Shown one piece after another: positions 32,174 through 41,421 of a DNA stretch of 64,000 nt. The DNA is from Zhengella sp020637775 (GTDB lineage Bacteria > Pseudomonadota > Alphaproteobacteria > Rhizobiales > Rhizobiaceae): assembly GCF_041397485.1 (NCBI RefSeq), contig NZ_JAWKWO010000001.1, forward strand, positions 992,001 to 1,056,000. Direction: 5' to 3'. Every line of letters starts with the position of its first letter. Within the stretch, counting starts at the first letter, position 1. The notes below the pieces were generated by a model. That model saw only the letters and a program-made list of their open reading frames with translations, was not told the DNA's origin and made no database searches. Position numbers and translations under genes: made by a program.

Positions 32174-33209
32174 CAAGGCGAAAGCGGCGATCCGCCCCGG
32201 CCGCGTCTCGGGCAAGCCGTCCGGCGCGGCAACCCGCCTGCCGAAATTGCCGGACCTGCCGGGCCGCGCCATTCCACGGGTTCTCAATGGCACGGCCCGC
32301 CGGCCCACGCCCATCGTCCCTTCGGGCAATGTAGCCGGCCGCGCGCTGGTCTTCGTCATCGCGATCATGACCTTCCTGTCCTGCCTGACGCTGGGCGCCG
32401 TCACCCTGGTGCGTGACACGGCCGCAGGCTGGCAGAGCCAGATCGCCCGCGAGGCGACGATCCAGATCCGGCCCTCCGAAACCCTCGACATGGAAGCGGC
32501 ACTGGCGCAGGCCGCGGCAATTGCAGGCGGTTTCGAGGGTGTCCGTTCAACCGAAGTGCTGGACCCGGACGCAACCGCACGGCTGCTGGAGCCATGGCTC
32601 GGCAGCGGTCTCGACATCGAGGAACTGCCCGTTCCCCGCCTCGTCATCGTCACCATCGACGAAACGGACCCGCCGGACTTTGCCGCCATGCGCACGGCAC
32701 TGACCGGCGCCATTGCCAACCTTTCGCTCGACGATCACCGGACCTGGGTCGACCGCCTGGTTTCCATGGCCCGCACCACGGTCACCATCGGCGTGGCGGT
32801 CCTTGTGCTGATGCTGTCCGCGACGATCCTGACCGTGGTGTTCGCCACGCGCGGCGCCATGGCCGGCAATGGCCATATCATCGAGGTCCTGCATTTCGTC
32901 GGCGCTGAAGGCCGCTTCATCGCGGTGGAGTTCCGCCGCCATTTCCTCGCTGTCGGCATGAAGGGCGCGGCCATTGGCGGCATTCTCGCCGTCGCCGTCT
33001 TTCTTCTCGGGTCGTGGTGGTCGGCCAGCAATCTCGCCACGCCCGAGGCCGATCAGGCCGCCGCGCTTTTCGGCACGTTCGGCATAGGCCTTGCCGGCTA
33101 TCTCGGCGTTATCGCCGTCGTCATCCTCATTGCCCTGCTGACGGCCCTGACCACGCATTACACCGTGCTGACCTTTCTGAGCGATCTCGACACAACGGGA
33201 GAAGAGTGA
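32166..33209 (+). CDS. ftsX: Cell division protein FtsX
   Basis: A 347-residue permease-like partner of FtsE. A basic N-terminal cytoplasmic tail of about 55 residues leads to the first helix (ALVFVIAIMTFLSCLTLGAV), then a periplasmic domain of about 120 residues that would contact the hydrolase regulator, then three helices from 200 to 340, with the cytoplasmic loop NGHIIEVLHFVGAEGRFIAVEF characteristic of FtsX. It ends in a short acidic tail. It transmits ATP-driven changes to the outside of the inner membrane. Confidence 0.9.
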   Translation: MTDKAKAAIRPGRVSGKPSGAATRLPKLPDLPGRAIPRVLNGTARRPTPIVPSGNVAGRALVFVIAIMTFLSCLTLGAVTLVRDTAAGWQSQIAREATIQIRPSETLDMEAALAQAAAIAGGFEGVRSTEVLDPDATARLLEPWLGSGLDIEELPVPRLVIVTIDETDPPDFAAMRTALTGAIANLSLDDHRTWVDRLVSMARTTVTIGVAVLVLMLSATILTVVFATRGAMAGNGHIIEVLHFVGAEGRFIAVEFRRHFLAVGMKGAAIGGILAVAVFLLGSWWSASNLATPEADQAAALFGTFGIGLAGYLGVIAVVILIALLTALTTHYTVLTFLSDLDTTGEE

Positions 33210-33297
33210 AACGCGGCCCAGGACGAGCGCGGCGGGAATGCCGCAATTGCCGTTTTTCCGGCTATTCAATGCCGCAATTGCCATGTATCGGAATGCC

Positions 33298-34005
33298 ATG
33301 AACGCGAACGAGGAACCCGCAGGAACGGCAGTGACCGCGTCGACACAGGGACAGGCGGACCGTCCCGCGGCGATCCGCCGTCTGCGCCGCCTCTGGCGGT
33401 ACGGGTTCCTGGGCACGCTTGTGCTTCTTGCCGCTTTTGTTGCCGGGTTTGCCTTTTTCGCCGATACGGTCGGCCGCATGGCGCCGCCTCCTGGCATAAG
33501 CCGGGCCGACGGGATCATCGTGTTGACCGGCGGCTATCACCGCATCGACACCGCCGTGGCCCTTCTGGAAAACGGACAGGGCAAGCGCCTGCTGATATCC
33601 GGCGTGAATCCCGTGACGAGCCGTGGCACGCTGCGCCAGGCCACCGGCGCGCAGACCGATGTGTTCAATTGCTGCATCGACATCGACATCGAGGCGCTCG
33701 ACACGATCGGCAATGCCGCCGAGAGTGCCAAATGGCTGACCCGCAACGGATACAAGAGCGTCATTCTCGTCACAAACAATTATCACATGCCGCGTTCGAT
33801 CATGGAGCTCAAGCGCACGGCGGGCAATGTCGATATCGTGCCATGGCCGGTGGTCAACACGCCCATGGATGACGGCCGCTGGATGATGAAACCGGCGGCG
33901 CTGCGCGTCTTGTTCACCGAATATGCCAAATATGTCGCCGCGCTGGCACGCGGTCTTCTGCCTGCCCCCGAGCAGGGGCCGACGATCAGCGCGGCGGCCC
34001 GTTGA
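33298..34005 (+). CDS. YdcF family protein (DUF218 domain)
   Basis: A 235-residue protein with one N-terminal membrane helix (around residues 35-57) and a DUF218/YdcF alpha/beta domain. ADGIIVLTGGYHRIDTAVAL and the SAKWLTRNGYKSVILVTNNYHMPRS block are diagnostic. The family includes SanA/ElyC-type proteins tied to envelope integrity and peptidoglycan lipid metabolism. It lies after ftsX and before plsC in the same orientation. An in-frame ATG at 33238 would add 20 residues; the bases ATGCCGCAATTGCC occur twice there (33238 and 33270). Confidence 0.85.
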   Translation: MNANEEPAGTAVTASTQGQADRPAAIRRLRRLWRYGFLGTLVLLAAFVAGFAFFADTVGRMAPPPGISRADGIIVLTGGYHRIDTAVALLENGQGKRLLISGVNPVTSRGTLRQATGAQTDVFNCCIDIDIEALDTIGNAAESAKWLTRNGYKSVILVTNNYHMPRSIMELKRTAGNVDIVPWPVVNTPMDDGRWMMKPAALRVLFTEYAKYVAALARGLLPAPEQGPTISAAAR

Positions 34006-34078
34006 CCCTTCGCCTTTGCCTTTCATGCCGCATCGTGTAAGCCGGTTGGCTGTGCTCACAGACCGGTTCCGATAGTCC

Positions 34079-34882
34079 ATGATCCTCCTGCGCTCGCTCC
34101 TGTTCAACGCCGCGTTCTACATCGCGACCTTCGTCCAGATGGTCGTCTACACGCCCTTCTATTTCCTCGCCCCGCGCCGCGCCGCCTGGTGGGTGCCGAA
34201 GTCGTGGGCGCGCGTGAACATGTGGCTGCTGCACCGGATCGGTGGCGTGAAGTCGGTCATCACCGGCCAGGAAAACCTGCCGGCGGGCGGCTATATCATC
34301 GCTCCCAAGCACCAGTCCGCCTGGGACACATTCGCCTTCCTGCCCTGGATCCCGGATGCGCTCTACATCCTCAAGCGCGAGCTGATGTGGATTCCGCTCT
34401 TCGGCTGGTACGTCGCCAAGATGCGCATGATCCCGATCGACCGCGGCAAACGCTCCGTCGCGCTCAAGAAGGCGGTCAGGGAAGCCCGCGCCAGGATGGC
34501 CGACGGCCGCCAGCTCATCATCTACCCGGAGGGAACGCGCAGGCCGCCGGGCGCGGAGCCGGCCTACAAATACGGCATCGTGGAGCTCTACGTGCAGCTC
34601 AATGTGCCGGTGGTTCCGGTCGCCCACAGTGCCGGCCTGTTCTGGCCACGGCGCAAGATGCTGCGCTATCCCGGCACGATCCATGCGCGATTCCTGCCCC
34701 CCATCCCCGCAGGCCTGCCGCGCGAGGAATTCCAGGCGCGCTTGCAGGCCGAAACGGAAGCGGCCTGCGATGCCTATCTGGTCGAAGCGGCCACCGGTCC
34801 CAACCCGCCGCCCATGCCGGCCACGGCCATCCGCCGGCTGGAGGAACTGGGCGTGGACACCGCCGGCCTGCCGCGCCGCTGA
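34079..34882 (+). CDS. plsC: 1-acyl-sn-glycerol-3-phosphate acyltransferase
   Basis: A 267-residue membrane-associated enzyme making phosphatidic acid from lysophosphatidic acid. The catalytic HxxxxD is in KHQSAWDTF (His about 82, Asp 87), motif III is YPEGTRR and motif IV VPVVPVAHS. Two N-terminal hydrophobic stretches (4-36) anchor it. It is 73 bases after the YdcF gene and converges with the ChaC-like gene. Confidence 0.9.
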   Translation: MILLRSLLFNAAFYIATFVQMVVYTPFYFLAPRRAAWWVPKSWARVNMWLLHRIGGVKSVITGQENLPAGGYIIAPKHQSAWDTFAFLPWIPDALYILKRELMWIPLFGWYVAKMRMIPIDRGKRSVALKKAVREARARMADGRQLIIYPEGTRRPPGAEPAYKYGIVELYVQLNVPVVPVAHSAGLFWPRRKMLRYPGTIHARFLPPIPAGLPREEFQARLQAETEAACDAYLVEAATGPNPPPMPATAIRRLEELGVDTAGLPRR

Positions 34883-34890
34883 CAGGACAT

Positions 34891-35412
34891 TCAGCGGTGG
34901 TGCATGTGATGGGCCACGGCTTCCAGCCAGCGGTCGCGAATACCCATCTGGCGCAGATGCTCCACCGTGTTCGCGACATATTCCTCGTTCGGCCCCGATT
35001 GCCCATGCGCGCCGGAAACATGGCGCGCGGCTTCCTCAACACCCATCCGCCCGGCATATTGCCGGTGATGCTGGTCCACCACATAGCCCAGCGCCGGCAC
35101 ACGCCGCCCGTCGTCGAGCGCGATATTGAGCCAGCGCTCGCGATAGACATGGGTGACCAGTTCGCGTTCGCGCAGATAGTTGATCGTTTCGGCCCGACGG
35201 GAATCGCAGACGCGGAAGGCGACGCCAATGCAGGAGCCGCCCTTGTCGAGGCCCAGCACGAGGCCCGGCCGCTGTTCCGTTCCACGATGCACGAAGGAGC
35301 GCACGCAAAGCGCCCGGCGAAAGCCGAAAAGATGGGCCCGGTGGCGCTCCAGATGATCGAAACCCGGCCGCCACATCAGCGAGCCGTAGCCGAAAACCCA
35401 AAAATCGCCCAT
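34891..35412 (-). CDS. Gamma-glutamylcyclotransferase, ChaC-like
   Basis: A 173-residue enzyme related to ChaC, which releases 5-oxoproline from glutathione or gamma-glutamyl peptides. The substrate-binding start VFGYGSLMWRPGF is at residues 5-17, followed by RRALCVRSFVHRGTEQRPGLVLGLD, the GSC.G.AFRV strand and a C-terminal basic tail. The ATG at 35412 is preferred because family similarity begins at once; an ATG at 35475 would add 21 residues of low complexity and would share four bases with the divergent gene's start. Confidence 0.85.
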   Translation of the reverse strand: MGDFWVFGYGSLMWRPGFDHLERHRAHLFGFRRALCVRSFVHRGTEQRPGLVLGLDKGGSCIGVAFRVCDSRRAETINYLRERELVTHVYRERWLNIALDDGRRVPALGYVVDQHHRQYAGRMGVEEAARHVSGAHGQSGPNEEYVANTVEHLRQMGIRDRWLEAVAHHMHHR

Positions 35413-35473
35413 ACCGGCGTCAGTGCCCGGCGCGCCGGAATCCGATTGCGATAGTGAAAGGCTGTTCTCAACC

Positions 35474-36475
35474 ATGTCCCGACCGGTCAGTTCCCCTCCG
35501 CGCAATGCGCGCCGTTTCCTCTGGCTTGCCCTGGCCATTGTCGCAGCCATCACGCTCTACACGGCCGGCTGGTTCTATATCGCCGGCCGGCTGGAAGAGC
35601 AAACCGCCCATGCGATCAGCCGACAGGCCGAACGCGGCGTGGAAACCGAATGCGCCGGCGCACGGGCGCACGGCTACCCCTTCCGCATCGGCCTGTTCTG
35701 CGATGCCACGGCATGGCGGCGCCCCGGACAGGGCATCGCCATCGAAGCCGGCGCCCTGCGCAGCGCCGCGCAAGTCTACGCGCCAGGTCACATTGTCGCG
35801 GAAGTGGACGGGCCGGCCGAAATCGACCTGCCGGGCGTCGTTCCGCTCTCGGCAGACTGGGAAAGCCTGCAGGCCAGCATCCGCGCCAGCAAGCCCCTGC
35901 CCTTGCGCGCCTCTGTTCAGATCAGGGACGCGCGCCTCTCCGTCCGCTCGGCCCACGCGCCGGTGGTCGCCACGGCCGGCGATGTCCAGGCGCATATGCG
36001 CACCGTCCAGGGCTCCATCGACCTGGCCGCCACGCTGACCGGCCTTGACCTGCCTGCCGGAATGACGAACGGCGAGGCCCTGCCCCCGCTGGCGCTTTCA
36101 GGCGATGCCACCATCCGCGACGGCGCGCTTCACCTAGCGGCGGGCAAACGCTCCCTGCGCGGGATCGAAGGCACGCTGCGCGACCTCTCGCTCGATATCG
36201 GCGGCTCGGCGGGCGCGCGCCTGACCGGCCCGTTTAGCGTGGATCGCGAGGGCCGGCTGAACGGCGACTTCACCGTCACGCTGCGCAATCCGGCCGAACT
36301 CGCCGCCCTGGCGAAACGGCTCTATCCGGGCGAGGAAAAGACGATCGACACAGCACTCTCCGCGCTGACGGCCCTTGGCGGCGCGAATGGCAGCCCGGCG
36401 ATACCCGTTCGCGTGAGCGATGGCGTCCCCACCCTGGGCTTCGTCCGTTTGCAGCCGCTGCCGCGCCTGCCCTGA
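35474..36475 (+). CDS. DUF2125-type exported protein
   Basis: A 333-residue protein with one N-terminal helix (FLWLALAIVAAITLYTAGW, residues 14-32) and a large periplasmic domain. The ECAGARAHGYPFRIGLFCD segment (about 60-78) with its two cysteines, and DGPAEIDLPG, match the DUF2125 family common in alphaproteobacteria. Function unknown. The gene is divergent from the ChaC-like gene and converges with tyrC, nine bases away. An upstream ATG at 35423 exists in frame. Confidence 0.75.
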   Translation: MSRPVSSPPRNARRFLWLALAIVAAITLYTAGWFYIAGRLEEQTAHAISRQAERGVETECAGARAHGYPFRIGLFCDATAWRRPGQGIAIEAGALRSAAQVYAPGHIVAEVDGPAEIDLPGVVPLSADWESLQASIRASKPLPLRASVQIRDARLSVRSAHAPVVATAGDVQAHMRTVQGSIDLAATLTGLDLPAGMTNGEALPPLALSGDATIRDGALHLAAGKRSLRGIEGTLRDLSLDIGGSAGARLTGPFSVDREGRLNGDFTVTLRNPAELAALAKRLYPGEEKTIDTALSALTALGGANGSPAIPVRVSDGVPTLGFVRLQPLPRLP

Positions 36476-36484
36476 CCGGATGGC

Positions 36485-37444
36485 TCAGGCCTTGTGGGCG
36501 TGATCGGCGTGGCGGCCGAAATCCGGCTCCGCCGTGTCCTGCCCCGCCTCGATGATGGAGCGGCGGATGGCGCGCGTGCGCGTGAACAGGTCGAACAGCT
36601 TGTCCCCGTCGCCCCAGCGAATGGCCCGTTGCAGCGCTGACAGGTCTTCGGAAAAACGCGCCAGCATTTCCAGGATCGCGTCCTTGTTGTGCAGGCAGAC
36701 GTCGCGCCACATCGTCGGATCGGATGCGGCCAGGCGCGTGAAGTCACGGAAACCGGAGGCGGAATACTTGATGACCTCGGACTTGGTCACCGTCTCGAGA
36801 TCGTCCGCCGTTCCCACGATATTGTAGGCGATGATGTGCGGCAGGTGCGAGACGATGGCCAGCACGCGGTCATGGTGGTCGGCATCCATCGTGTCGACGC
36901 GCGAGCCGCATGCCTCCCAGAAGGCGCCCAGCCGGGCAATCACCGTTTCATCCGTGCCTTCCGGCGGCGTCAGGATGCACCAGCGCCCCTCGAACAGCTC
37001 GGCAAAGCCTGCGTCCGGGCCGGAGCGCTCGGTACCGGCTATCGGGTGGCCCGGCACCAGATGGACGCCGGCAGGCACATGCGGCGTCATCTGCTCGATG
37101 ACGGTGCGCTTCGTCGAACCGACATCGGTGAGGATGGCGCCCGGTTCCAGCGTCCCGGCAATGGCCGCGGCCACCGCGCCGGACGCGCCGACCGGAACCG
37201 ACACGATGACGAGATCGGCGCCACGCACGGCTTCCGCCGCATCGGCTTCATACCGGTCGCCAAGCGAAAGTTCCTCCGCCCGCTTCAGCGTCTGCGCGCT
37301 GCGGCTGGAAACCACCACCTCGCCGGCCAGCCCCTCGCGGCGTATCACATGCGCCAGCGACGAGCCGATCAGCCCGATGCCGATCAGCGCGATGCGCGCG
37401 AACATCGGCGCGCGCGCCGCCACCTTGCCGTTGTTGCCGGCCAC
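36485..37444 (-). CDS. tyrC: Cyclohexadienyl (prephenate/arogenate) dehydrogenase
   Basis: A 319-residue NAD(P)-dependent enzyme of tyrosine synthesis. The Rossmann motif ALIGIGLIGSSLA lies near residues 19-31; DVGSTKRTVIEQ and the active-site GHPIAGTERSGPDAG are characteristic, with the histidine of GHPIAG needed for prephenate. The later HLPHIIAYNIV and SGFRDFTRLAASDPTMWRDV blocks match the family. It starts four bases after the hisC stop. No chorismate mutase or ACT domain is fused. Confidence 0.92.
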   Translation of the reverse strand: MAGNNGKVAARAPMFARIALIGIGLIGSSLAHVIRREGLAGEVVVSSRSAQTLKRAEELSLGDRYEADAAEAVRGADLVIVSVPVGASGAVAAAIAGTLEPGAILTDVGSTKRTVIEQMTPHVPAGVHLVPGHPIAGTERSGPDAGFAELFEGRWCILTPPEGTDETVIARLGAFWEACGSRVDTMDADHHDRVLAIVSHLPHIIAYNIVGTADDLETVTKSEVIKYSASGFRDFTRLAASDPTMWRDVCLHNKDAILEMLARFSEDLSALQRAIRWGDGDKLFDLFTRTRAIRRSIIEAGQDTAEPDFGRHADHAHKA

Positions 37445-37448
37445 GATC

Positions 37449-38561
37449 CTATCCTTTCAGGAAATCCGTCAGCGCGGCGATCACGCCCTCATTGGCTTCG
37501 GCCGTGCCGATGCTCATGCGCAGCGCATTGGGAAAGCCGTAGCCGGTCACCCGGCGCAACACATAACCGCGCGCGCACAGGAAGGCATCGGCCGCCTCCG
37601 CCGTATGCACCGGATCATTCTCCGGAAAATGGACCAGCACGAAATTGCCGACCGACGGCGTGACGCGCAGACCAAGCCCGGTCAAGGCCTCCGTCAGCCG
37701 CGCCAGCCATTCATCATTGTGGGAAACGGCCTGCTCGATGAAACCGCGGTCGCGGATCGCCGCCGCCCCGGCCCGGATGGCCAGCGCATTGACATTGAAC
37801 GGACCGCGCACCCGGTTGATCGCATCGCAGATATGAGCCGGCGCATACATCCAGCCGATGCGCAGCCCCGCAAGACCGTAGATCTTGGAAAAGGTGCGCG
37901 TCATGACCGTATTGTCATTGTTGGCCACCAGTTCCATGCCGGCTTCGTAGTCGTTGCGCCGCACGTATTCCGCATAGGCCGCGTCGAGGACCAGCAGCAC
38001 ATGGGCCGGCAGCGAGGCGCGCAGGCGCTTGACGTCCTCATAGGGGACATAGGTGCCGGTCGGATTGTTGGGGTTGGCGAGGAAAACCACCTTGGTGCGC
38101 TCCGTGACGCAGGCAAGGATGGCGTCGACATCCGCCGTCTCGTCCTTTTCCGCCGCCACCACCGGTGTCGCCCCATTGGCGAGGATCTGGATGCGGTAGA
38201 CGAGGAAACCATGCTCGGTATAGATCGCCTCGTCGCCTTCGCCCAGGTAGACATGGGCCAGCAGCCCGAGCAATTCGTCGGAACCGTTGGAACAGACGAT
38301 ATTGGCGGGGTTCAGGCCATGCACCTCGGCGATGGCCTGGCGCAATTCCTCTGACTGGCCGTCGGGATAGATTTCCAGCCGCGACAGCGCGCCTTCCATG
38401 GCCTCGCGCACCTTGGGCGAACAACCCAGCGGCGTCTCGTTGGAAGAGAGCTTGTAGACCTTCTCAACGCCATGCACGGTCTCGCGGCCGGGCACATAGG
38501 CGGCAATGTCCATGACACCGGGATTGGGCACGGGACGGTTCGGATCGGCTCTCTTGTCCAT
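37449..38561 (-). CDS. hisC: Histidinol-phosphate / aromatic aminotransferase
   Basis: A 370-residue class I/II PLP aminotransferase of the HisC family. YKLSSNETPLGCSP is at residues 36-49, the PLP aspartate/tyrosine area reads FLANPNNPTGTYVP and the PLP lysine is in TRTFSKIYGLAGLRIGW. In rhizobia a copy next to tyrC often serves tyrosine and phenylalanine formation as well as histidine. The ATG at 38561 (MDKRADPNRP) was chosen since the upstream open frame lacks similarity. Operon with tyrC. Confidence 0.9.
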   Translation of the reverse strand: MDKRADPNRPVPNPGVMDIAAYVPGRETVHGVEKVYKLSSNETPLGCSPKVREAMEGALSRLEIYPDGQSEELRQAIAEVHGLNPANIVCSNGSDELLGLLAHVYLGEGDEAIYTEHGFLVYRIQILANGATPVVAAEKDETADVDAILACVTERTKVVFLANPNNPTGTYVPYEDVKRLRASLPAHVLLVLDAAYAEYVRRNDYEAGMELVANNDNTVMTRTFSKIYGLAGLRIGWMYAPAHICDAINRVRGPFNVNALAIRAGAAAIRDRGFIEQAVSHNDEWLARLTEALTGLGLRVTPSVGNFVLVHFPENDPVHTAEAADAFLCARGYVLRRVTGYGFPNALRMSIGTAEANEGVIAALTDFLKG

Positions 38562-38653
38562 GAAGGAAACCCCTGGATGAAAAGTGGCATGGCCGCGAAA
38601 GCGCGGCCACGCGCCGACATACAGGCCGCAAGGCAAAATGTCGAGGCGGTCGG

Positions 38654-39421
38654 CTATGCTCCTGCCTCGCGGGCATCGCGATTGCACCCCGGCACCCGCG
38701 AGGCCGCCTGCGGCGCCAGCACCGGCACGAAGACGCGGCGCGAGGCGCGCTGCGCGACCGGGCGTCCCTGGTAGAGCCGTTTCTGCGCCTCCACCACCAG
38801 GACCCCGGCAAAGACCGGCCAGAATCGCCGGCCCGCCTGTTCCAGCGTCGGCGCGGCGCGGATCAGCCAGCGCTTGCGCAGCGGCGGGAAGAAGAGCGCA
38901 TCGGCAAAGGCGCCGGGCGTGAAATTCGCATCGCGCAGCAACATGGTCACTTGCCCGCGCGAGAACGGCCGCCCGGACCCGAATGGCGTATGCTCGAACC
39001 GCGCCCAGACGCCGCGCCGGTTAGGCACCACCACGATCAGCCGCCCACCGGGCGCCAGCACCCGCCAGGCCTCCGTCAGCGTCTCGCGCGGGCTTTCCGA
39101 ATGCTCCAGCAGATGCACCATCAGCAGCCGGTCGATGGAACTGTCGGGCAGCGGCAATTCCTCATCGAAGACGAGCGCCGCCGCGCCCGGCCCCTCCGGC
39201 GGCCAGTTCACCGCGCCCTGCCCGGCCGGCATGAACGCGAAGGTGCGCTCGGTGTCCGGCGCGAACCGGTCCAGCCAGGGCAGCGGATAGCCGAGCCCGA
39301 CCAGCCGCTCATTGGCCAGCGGCTGCCAGACGGCGGTCAGCGCGCGGGCAATCGAGCGCTCGGCCAGACGGCCCAGCGTGGACGCGTAAAAGGTTCGCAA
39401 GTCGACGATATCGCCATACAT
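38654..39421 (-). CDS. SAM-dependent methyltransferase (class I)
   Basis: A 255-residue protein with a methyltransferase-type domain. Motif strands are recognisable though motif I is weak (PLPWLDRFAPDTERTFAFMP); LPLPDSSIDRLLMVHLLEHS and RVLAPGGRLIVVVPNRRGVWARFEHTPFG are typical of post-motif regions in UbiE/MetW-like proteins. The C-terminal 80 residues include a membrane-like patch and a basic tail. Neighbours are hisC and the divergent gloB, the usual rhizobial order. Substrate unknown; the N-terminal SAM-binding motif looks degenerate. Confidence 0.8.
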   Translation of the reverse strand: MYGDIVDLRTFYASTLGRLAERSIARALTAVWQPLANERLVGLGYPLPWLDRFAPDTERTFAFMPAGQGAVNWPPEGPGAAALVFDEELPLPDSSIDRLLMVHLLEHSESPRETLTEAWRVLAPGGRLIVVVPNRRGVWARFEHTPFGSGRPFSRGQVTMLLRDANFTPGAFADALFFPPLRKRWLIRAAPTLEQAGRRFWPVFAGVLVVEAQKRLYQGRPVAQRASRRVFVPVLAPQAASRVPGCNRDAREAGA

Positions 39422-39525
39422 GGGCCGGACGGTAAGCGCGCAATCGTCCGAGCGCAACCGCCCTTGCCGGGTGACATGGCGCCGCGCCTCCAATAGGCTT
39501 CGCGGCGAAACGAGGGAGACAGTCC

Positions 39526-40293
39526 ATGCCATTGCAGATCGAACAGTTCATGTGCCGCAGCGACAATTTCGGCGTCCTCGTGCACGACCCGGAAACCGGC
39601 AGCACCGCCGCCATCGACGCACCGCAGGAAGGCCCCATCCGCGAACGCCTCGACGAAAAGGGCTGGCAGTTGACGCATATCCTCGTCACCCATCATCACG
39701 GCGACCATGTCGAGGCCATAGCACCGCTGAAAGCCGCCTTCGGCTGCGAAGTGACGGGTCCGGCCGAAGAAGCCGGAAAAATCGATGGACTGGACCGCCT
39801 CGTCGGCGGCGGCGACCGCTTCGACTGGGCCGGTCATCCGGTCGAGGTGATCGCCACGCCGGGCCATACCGCCGGCCATATCTGCTATCATTTCCCGCAG
39901 GACAAGGTAGTCTTTACCGCCGATACCCTGTTCGCCATGGGGTGTGGCCGCCTGTTCGAGCGAGGGCCGGAGGAAATGTTCGCTTCCCTGTCGAAGCTGG
40001 CCGCCCTGCCGCCCGAAACGGTGGTCTATTGTGGCCATGAATACACGCTGGCCAATGCACGCTTCGCCGTGACGGTCGATCCGGAAAACCCGGCGCTGGC
40101 GGCCCGCCTGAAGGAAGTCGAGGCCCTGCGTGCCGAAAACAGGCCCACCTTGCCGACCACGATCGGCCGGGAACTGGAGACCAATCCCTTCCTGCGCTGG
40201 GGCGACCCGGCGATCCGCGCACATCTGGGCATGACGGACGCAGCCGACTGGGAAGTGCTTGCCGAAGTGCGCAAGCGCAAGGACAAGGCCTGA
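39526..40293 (+). CDS. gloB: Hydroxyacylglutathione hydrolase (glyoxalase II)
   Basis: A 255-residue metallo-beta-lactamase-fold enzyme hydrolysing S-lactoylglutathione to lactate and glutathione. The metal motif THHHGDH lies near residues 56-62, further ligands are in ATPGHTAGH and TADTLFAMGCGRLFE, and the substrate-binding YCGHEYT is at about 170. The C-terminal domain ends in a typical LRKRK-like tail. The cupin gene starts three bases after the stop. The ChaC-like enzyme nearby also acts on glutathione. Confidence 0.95.
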   Translation: MPLQIEQFMCRSDNFGVLVHDPETGSTAAIDAPQEGPIRERLDEKGWQLTHILVTHHHGDHVEAIAPLKAAFGCEVTGPAEEAGKIDGLDRLVGGGDRFDWAGHPVEVIATPGHTAGHICYHFPQDKVVFTADTLFAMGCGRLFERGPEEMFASLSKLAALPPETVVYCGHEYTLANARFAVTVDPENPALAARLKEVEALRAENRPTLPTTIGRELETNPFLRWGDPAIRAHLGMTDAADWEVLAEVRKRKDKA

Positions 40294-40296
40294 GGC

Positions 40297-40752
40297 ATGG
40301 TATCCCCGACCGGTCCCGACCTGACGCCGGAAACCATCCGCACGGCCTTTGCGATGCAGCGCCATCCCGAAGGTGGATGGTATGTCGAAACCTTCCGCGA
40401 CACGGACGGCGGCCCGCGCGGCCATTCCACCGCCATTCTCTACCTTCTTGAAGCCGGCGAACGCTCGCACTGGCACCGCGTCACGGATGCTGCCGAAATC
40501 TGGCACTGGCATGCCGGCGCGCCGCTGGAGCTGGGGCTGTCCGCCGATGGCAGGATGACAGCGAGGCAGGTGCTTGGCATGGACGTGGCGGCCGGCCAGC
40601 GCCCGCAGGTCGTTGTCCCTGCCAATTGCTGGCAATCCGCGCGCAGCCTCGGGCATTGGACGCTCGTCGGCTGCACCGTGGCCCCGGGCTTCCTCTTCGA
40701 ACGCTTCGAGATGGCGCCGCCGGGCTGGGCTCCGTCAGGTGAGCGCGACTAG
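40297..40752 (+). CDS. Cupin domain protein (DUF985 family)
   Basis: A 151-residue beta-barrel protein of the cupin_5/DUF985 family. HPEGGWYVETFRD, STAILYLLEAGERSHWHRV and the WHWHAGAPLEL segment (residues about 66-76) form the signature, with histidines placed to bind a metal. The tail AACTVAPGF-like region reads GCTVAPGFLFERFEMAP. Function unproven. It follows gloB by three bases and overlaps the convergent YhhN gene by 18 bases. Confidence 0.88.
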   Translation: MVSPTGPDLTPETIRTAFAMQRHPEGGWYVETFRDTDGGPRGHSTAILYLLEAGERSHWHRVTDAAEIWHWHAGAPLELGLSADGRMTARQVLGMDVAAGQRPQVVVPANCWQSARSLGHWTLVGCTVAPGFLFERFEMAPPGWAPSGERD

Positions 40753-41421
40753 GAACGCGGCCTGCGCCGCAAAATAGCTGGACCAGACGAAAAGATGCGC
40801 GCTCCGCTGGCGCAGATCGTTCTCCGCCATGATAAAACGCTCCACGGCAAGCACCGAATCCGAGGCGACGAACAGAAGCGCACCGGCGATGACGCCAGGT
40901 GGCTGAAACAGGAACGCCGCCGCCGCCATGGCGACAATGGCCATGACATAGACCGCAACCGGCACGCGCATCGGCGCAGCCAGCGCCGGCATCAGCCGCC
41001 GCGCCAGGAACAGCGCCCACAGCCCCACCGCCCCGATGAGCGCAAAGGCCGCCCAGCGCGGCAGCAGCACAATCGGAAGCGCCGATTGCGATGCCGGATC
41101 GTGCAGCGCGAACAGCGCCGTGAAGATGAGATGCGCGGCCAGGAAAGCGCCAAGGCCGGCCATGAAGGAGCGGTCGTCATGGTGTGCGAGGAAAAAATCG
41201 CCGAGCGCGGAAAGCGCCAGCCCCGCCACCAGCAGCCAGGGGCCGCCGGCATGATAGGCGATCAGCGCCAGCAGCGCGGTAGAAAGCGTTTTGGCCGCCG
41301 TGCGCCGCCAGGAGACCGGTTGCGGCAGCATCACCGCATAGAGAATGGCGGCGATGACGGAAAGCAGCAGCAGCCCGTTTTCCGTGGCGCCAAGGCCGCC
41401 AGGCCAGGGAAGGAGGGTCAC
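40735..41421 (-). CDS. YhhN family membrane protein (lysoplasmalogenase-like)
   Basis: A 228-residue protein with about seven hydrophobic helices. KTLSTALLALIA, ALGDFFLAHHDDRSFMAGLGAFLAAHLIF (split: ALSALGDFFLAHH and GLGAFLAAHLIFT) and VASDSVLAVERF are the conserved acid-rich blocks of the YhhN/TMEM86 family, of which the mammalian member is a lysoplasmalogenase. Translation starts with GTG at 41421, overlapping the stop of the DMT gene (GTGA), so coupling is likely. Activity in bacteria is not settled. Confidence 0.85.
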   Translation of the reverse strand: MTLLPWPGGLGATENGLLLLSVIAAILYAVMLPQPVSWRRTAAKTLSTALLALIAYHAGGPWLLVAGLALSALGDFFLAHHDDRSFMAGLGAFLAAHLIFTALFALHDPASQSALPIVLLPRWAAFALIGAVGLWALFLARRLMPALAAPMRVPVAVYVMAIVAMAAAAFLFQPPGVIAGALLFVASDSVLAVERFIMAENDLRQRSAHLFVWSSYFAAQAAFLVALT

